Positions 59,130 to 64,000 of a stretch of DNA of 64,000 bases are shown here, piece by piece; the first letter of the stretch is position 1, and each line of letters begins with the position of its first letter. Origin of the DNA: Maratus speciosus (lineage: Eukaryota > Arthropoda > Arachnida > Araneae > Salticidae). The notes under the pieces were generated by a model. It saw only the letters and a program-made list of their open reading frames with translations. It ran no database searches and was not told where the DNA came from. Both the position numbers and the translations under genes were made by a program. Location of the stretch: NCBI GenBank assembly GCA_963932465.1, contig OZ010793.1, positions 365,642,459 through 365,706,458 of the forward strand, written 5' to 3'.

Positions 59130-60040
59130 ATCCTATAAATGCAATGGGGGCTATGAATCTTAAGTTATATGCTAAAAAAGTTTTATTGTGTGCAATTTAC
59201 CTCAATATTTAACAAAAATATTATATGATTTGGATTTTTATCTTCACAAAATGTATGCTCTAATATTTAACATTAAATTTCATAACACTGACACATTTTA
59301 TAATTCTTTTGAGTTGGTGAAAAAGCTTTGGACATTAATTTTTTTCCCTATGGATAATAATAATAAAAACAAGAAGCTTTTCAAAGTCCTGACCTTTATC
59401 AATTTTAAATAGCCACTGTTCCCCGTCAAAACACAATTATTTTTTTTTCCTTTCCTGATTAACATTAATTTACTGCCATGTATTATCGTATTTTAAAATT
59501 TAAACTGTATATGTTATACATTCAATTATTGTGTAGGAGGACTGCACAACAGTCATCATATATATTTACTATTTACCCATTTCTTTTTCTATTGCTATTT
59601 AAGATTTACAAAGTTTATAAAATTGGTAGTATACCATGTTTATACATTTCAAATATTTTTTAGGTTAAATGAGTTGAAGATAATAACATTTAGATGTATC
59701 TTTAAGTAGTTTTACGGGTAAAAATTTCTTCAAGTTATACATACAGCAGACAGTAGCGTGAATAGAAATGTTCATTCAATAAATACTCAAAAAGTTGAGA
59801 AAAAAATGTGAAATACATTAATAACTAGAAAAATTATAAACATTTTTTTTGTTGTTGTTTGTTTGTTTAAATTATTTTTTAAGATTGTTCATATAAGTAT
59901 TATTGTTTAGATACCGTTTTAAACTTTTGCTTCTGATTTTTTTATTCAACAAAAATCTTTTTTTTTTTTTTTTTTTTTTTTCTCCCAAGATGTATTTCTT
60001 TTATTTTTTGTAAAAATTTTTACTTTTCCAAAAAACTGAC
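59130..60040. other. AT-rich DNA with a long T-run
   Basis: T-run at about 59958-59981. A 74-codon AT-driven frame at 59188-59412 is not called. No gene. Confidence 0.4.
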
Positions 60041-60133
60041 AACAAATGGGTGAGTAACCAATTTGAAATTGCCCCCTAAAAAGGCAAATCCCCCCCCCCC
60101 CCCAATGGGGCGTACACCCCACGTTGGGAACCA
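60041..60133 (-). mobile_element. hAT-type end fragment
   Basis: Minus strand reads AGTGGTTCCCAACGTGGGGT, a start typical of hAT elements of the Charlie or ZBED type (CAGTGGTTC-like), followed by a G-run. Only one end is present. Confidence 0.4.
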
Positions 60134-60454
60134 CTTATTTACATGCTTCTCCTTATCTTATCACGCAAACATAGAAGGAGAAAATCGTAAGAAGAAAATA
60201 AAAATTAGTAAAATGAGTCAGAAATGTTTTTTCCTTGTCTAATGGAGTTCAATTTAAGTTCGATTCTGAAATAAATTTCAAAATCGAAAATCTATTAGCA
60301 CATATAAGCTTTGTATTAATATGAAACCCATTCCAAAATATCTCACGTTCCTGATGCAACGATTATACGACTTTTTCTTACGTTCAAAATATAGTTCAAA
60401 GGAGGAGGTTGCGAGATATACGCGGAGGCGAAAATAGAGCGAACAAATATAGGA
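60134..60454. other. Unassigned DNA
   Basis: No gene or repeat recognised. Confidence 0.35.
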
Positions 60455-60793
60455 ACCGTATTTTATGGAAGAAAGGCCGCGGCGTTTACGATTTTTTTTT
60501 TAATACCAACTGAGTTTCCTTAATTTAAAAATTCATAAAAATATTTAAAATCGGATTTAAATATTTTAAATAAAACTTAACACATCTTAAGATATTAAAA
60601 ACGAGGCATCCTACACTGCTCAGAAAACTTTGATTAAAGTTAGGTCAATGTGACGCTGTCGGCAAAAGTAGCGCTCCGACGGATGCGGCGATTACAACGG
60701 GTGCGGCCATTACGATATTTTTAAGCTTATTCAGGCCAATTTGAGGAGTTCGGCGTTTACGGCGGGTGCGGCGTTTCTTCCATAAAATACGGT
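60455..60793. mobile_element. 339-bp MITE, GCGGCGTTTACG family
   Basis: ACCGTATTTTATGGAAGAAA at the left is matched inverted at 60774-60793. Both ends continue with GC-rich GGCGTTTACG phrases, and CGGCGATTAC and CGGCCATTAC recur on the right. No clear target duplication, no coding sequence. Confidence 0.75.
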
Positions 60794-62075
60794 AGCTATG
60801 GATCCATTTGTAGTCATTTTATTTTCATATAATATATTTTTAGTTTTGACCAATTAATCTTTGATCCTCTTTGAATTTCGTTTGCTCCCTCACTTCATTT
60901 CGTAAAAATACTCGGATCGCTTTTGAATGCATCATGTATCTTTTCTGTAATTGTCAATGTAATATTGTCTTTACTAAAAAAAAAAAAAACTATATTATGT
61001 GAGTATACAGGATTGAAAATAGAAAGATTCTATGGAAAATTATCTCATTAACCGCTACAGTTCCCCCCTCCCCCTTACTAAAAATGGAATATTTTATTGT
61101 CTTGGTGCTTTTATTTATTTGAATTGCATTAATTGTTTTGAATTTTAAAGAATTCGTGTTTCTTCTCATTCAACAACAACAACAGCAAAATAAAATAAAA
61201 TAAAAAGGTATATTTAGGATTCAAAAAGTTTTATGTGTTTGATAAATTGCCTGGAATTACTAATTTTACGAGTGCGTTGAATATTTAGAAGCATTATACT
61301 TATGATCACTATTTTTCATATTGTGTATTTTGTATTTCATTTATTTATTATTTATTTATTTATTTTTTTTTTTTTTTTAATAGTTTCCCATATAGAATTA
61401 TCCCCAAAAGAAAGGTTACTAAAGAAGTTATTCCCACCTTTTTGTCTTTTGGAATTAAATTTTTAAAATTTATTGTTTAATTTATACATATTAGTAGGCT
61501 TAAGGGAAATGTCTCTGGTAGACTGGGAGAGACCTAATGTTATTCCTTTGTTTGCAGATGTCATGAATACTAGTTACTGGGCGTACAATAAGAGGTCCTT
61601 ATACACCTTTAGAAACTTCTTATGAAATGGAAAAGTTTCTTAGGAATACGTGGAACTTCTTAAATATAAAAAAAAAAAAAAACTCCTTATTAAACTCCTT
61701 AATCGCGAAGCGAAATTTATTGTCTTCAACGATTTAATCGAAGTATATATCATGAGTTGAAAATGGATACTTGTATAATATACGATGAAAATGATGAGGA
61801 TGATGACGTCTGGTATACGTCTTTCTTAAGTTTCTTAAGGCGTGAAAGAGATTCACTTTTAAAGGAAATAAAATAAAAATCTCATTTTTACAAAGATAAA
61901 GTTCAAGTGATTACTGCTATTCTAAATAAAAAATATTAAAAAGTTAAGTTACTACTATGTTTTGTATATACCGCATAGTTTTCCCTCCCTTCGAAATTTA
62001 CTTTAAAATTTTGGTGCACGTGATACATGATCAGAGTTTGATATTTGACTATGGCTTCTGTTATGTATGACCATT
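60794..62075. other. AT-rich DNA
   Basis: Simple repeats including (TTTA)n near 61340-61365 and A-runs. No gene or repeat family recognised. Confidence 0.4.
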
Positions 62076-62331
62076 CACTGTAAAAAAAAAACTGTCAATA
62101 TACACAAATGTTTCCGTAAAATTTTACGGAATAGTTTCATTTTTCTATAAGAAAACAGTATAATTTCCGTAATTGACATTATGGGATTATATATCCGTAT
62201 AAATCAGTAAATTTTCCATAAATTTTACGGAATTGCTTTCAAAACAGTATAGATTCCGTAAATGATGTTCAGAAATAATTCCTATATTTGGAAAGCTAAT
62301 GGTAATTGTTGTATGTACTTGTCTTACAGTG
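62076..62331. mobile_element. 256-bp MITE with CACTGTAA ends
   Basis: Ends CACTGTAA and TTACAGTG. The inside repeats palindromes of the type CCGTAAAATTTTACGG (62118 and a diverged copy near 62214). The ends resemble those of the 1355-4538 element. A TA duplication is not visible here. Confidence 0.5.
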
Positions 62332-63260
62332 ATATTATTTTCCATGAAACCTCGATATACTATCTAAATATGGCTCTATATTGAAAATATATCTAATGAT
62401 TTCTCAATGGCTAAATAGTGTTTATTTTACATGGGTTTTCAAGTAAAACCGATAGAAATTATGGCGCCATCTATGTATGTATATTTAAACAACTCCCTAT
62501 AGTATTTTTCTTTCTTTCTTTTTTAAAATAAAAAGCTTTGAAATAGTTTTTAAATTTTTTTTACGATATTTAAAAAAATAATTCTTTTTAACTTTGAGAC
62601 AGTTGAAAAGGAAGTGTTACAGCTTATTTTTCATTAAGATTTAAAAATACTGTTTAAAATTTTTATAGCAAGCTATTATTATTATCATTATTTTAAATCT
62701 CTGTAGGATGTTTCAAAATGAAAAAAATCTATTTTTAATTTTAATGTTTTTTAATCTATTCACTTTAACAGATTCGCACATAAAATTTAAACCATATCTG
62801 TAATATAATAACGAAATTATTATAAAATTGACGTTTATATAAGTTATAATAAGCAATAAAGAATATTTATTTTAATACCATGTAGTGATTTCCTTTATTT
62901 GAGCTTACAGTAGATCATCATTCAAATTAGTTTTAAAAGGTACTTGTTTGAAAAAATATATTTGTATTCTTGTAAAAATAAATGAATAAATAAATTATAG
63001 TAAAATTTTAAAAATCTTGCAAAAAAGAAGCAATTTTTACTCATAATGCATTATTTCATGCATGTAATATTTTAAAGACTAAATTTTTTCTTTTATAAAG
63101 CATGAAATTAAAAAGTTAAATATTCAAAATTATGGAAACATTCAGAATTGTATACTCAGTTGAAAAATATTATCTATAACAAAATATGTTCCTTGTTTAA
63201 TATCTTGCCCTTACTTCATAAAAAGCATTTGAAATAAGTAACGATATTTGAAAATGTAAC
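62332..63260. other. AT-rich DNA
   Basis: Contains ATGGCGCCATCTATG at 62462, a phrase also seen at 2604 in related form. No gene. Confidence 0.35.
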
Positions 63261-63264
63261 TCGT

Positions 63265-63337
63265 GTTCCCGTGGCATAATGGCCTAAAGCGCTTGGCTGG
63301 AATACGACAGTTTCCTAGTTCAAACCTCGACAGAGGT
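63265..63337 (+). repeat. tRNA-like segment, degenerate
   Basis: A-box-like TGGCATAATGG (63272-63282) and B-box-like AGTTCAAACCT (63317-63327) at tRNA spacing. Acceptor and T stems pair poorly, so this is a tRNA pseudogene or SINE head rather than a working tRNA gene. Confidence 0.4.
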
Positions 63338-63430
63338 AAGTGTTGTTTCATTACTGTTATTTGAAGTAAAAAGAGATAGTCTGAACTTGATAAACGTGTC
63401 CGTAAAACTTGAAATTCATAAAAATGCTTA

Positions 63431-63587
63431 GCTGCCAACTTTTACGGTTTTTTGTTACCACTAAAATTTAATAAATTTTTTTGTCTTGTTTCATTGTTAG
63501 AAAGCGTTAGCTTTCGGCGATTGCTATTCGATACTAAAATTTATTATTAAATTTTAGTGGTGAGGAAAATCCGTACAAGGTGGCAGC
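63431..63587. mobile_element. 157-bp hairpin MITE with TA duplication
   Basis: GCTGCCAACTTTTACGG at the left is matched inverted at the right (CCGTACAAGGTGGCAGC), and ACCACTAAAATTTAATAA pairs with its complement near 63543. TA lies outside both ends (63429-63430, 63588-63589). Confidence 0.8.
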
Positions 63588-63643
63588 TATGAAGATGTAA
63601 GTTTAACGTTGAAAAGTTATATGTTTTTTCAATATTTCCGCAT

Positions 63644-63645
<2 letters not shown>

Positions 63646-63674
<29 letters not shown>

Positions 63675-63684
63675 TATCAAAGAC

Positions 63685-63721
<37 letters not shown>

Positions 63722-63760
63722 GAAAAAAAAAAATGGAAAATTTTCTGGATTTTACGGAAA

Positions 63761-63809
<49 letters not shown>
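63646..63809. repeat. Run of poly-T and poly-A tracts
   Basis: A T-run at 63651-63673 and A-runs at 63687-63719 and 63766-63810. Frames across these encode only Lys or Phe runs and are not genes. Confidence 0.9.
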
Positions 63810-63812
<3 letters not shown>

Positions 63813-63844
63813 GGACTAAAATACGGAAATACTACTGGCAGTCA

Positions 63845-63992
63845 AGACGCCAGTACTATTTCCGTATTTTAACGGAACTTTTTACCGGTAAATTACAGAA
63901 AATTTTCCGTTAAATTAAAAAAAAAAACGGAAATTTTTCGGCAATTTACCGGGAAAAAGTTCCGTTAAAATACGGAAATAGTACTGGCGTCT
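63845..63992. repeat. Palindrome at the window edge
   Basis: AGACGCCAGTACTATTTCCG is matched inverted at the right (63973-63992), with GTTCCGTTAAAATACGG arms and an A-rich loop near 63918-63928. Related phrases occur at 2208-2245 and 4338-4365, so it is part of a dispersed family that may run past the window. Confidence 0.8.
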
Positions 63993-64000
63993 AGATTGCC

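Noticed and set aside
63672..63872. Lysine-rich open frame
   Set aside because: It is produced entirely by poly-A runs and has no protein-like composition.

Overview
This 64 kb window looks like AT-rich, intron-poor intergenic DNA of an animal, most likely an arthropod and by inference a spider or other chelicerate. The reasons are one clear intact host gene (a mab-21/MAB21L orthologue whose N-terminus starts MLVPPDMLAAQ as in arthropods), a Tc1 element with its TA target duplication, a Copia retroelement, several pogo/Tigger, hAT and piggyBac-type DNA elements, and no operons, ribosome binding sites or bacterial-type gene packing. The species cannot be fixed from sequence alone. Layout. 0-13 kb is a nest of mobile DNA: a 3.2 kb TIR element (1355-4538) containing a hAT-type MITE and a tRNA-like SINE head; a 6.4 kb span (5925-12308) bounded by pogo-like inverted ends, which holds a PHD-finger transposase remnant, an almost intact Tc1 element (6707-8238), a possible LTR, and a reverse transcriptase fragment split by a hAT MITE that itself carries a long hairpin. 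13-23 kb holds a 3 x 37 bp tandem repeat, a LINE-like tail, a TTA-flanked MITE, and two pogo-like elements with transposase remnants (C-terminal tail at 17.5 kb, N-terminal helix-turn-helix at 20 kb). 23.2-24.3 kb is a 1.1 kb palindrome with TTAA ends. 25.5-26.6 kb is mab-21 on the minus strand with a GC-richer head-to-head region upstream; 24.3-33.4 kb around it is nearly free of recognisable mobile DNA. 33-39 kb holds palindromic MITEs, a pogo-like and a hAT-like element. 39.6-43.9 kb is a decayed Copia element on the minus strand: candidate 3' LTR, RNase H, RT, integrase, protease and gag, with several frameshifts and no visible 5' LTR. 44-64 kb holds a LINE-like tail, pogo, piggyBac-type and hAT MITEs, a 4 kb foldback element with GC-rich hairpin tips (53865-57820), and a palindromic family at the right edge. 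Only mab-21 looks like a functional host protein gene. A short ORF ending near 52327 and an exon-like segment at 26.9-27.05 kb are weak candidates. The mobile elements do not form a pathway; they show repeated nested insertion, and most are non-autonomous or broken. No CRISPR, phage, bacterial or toxin locus is seen.
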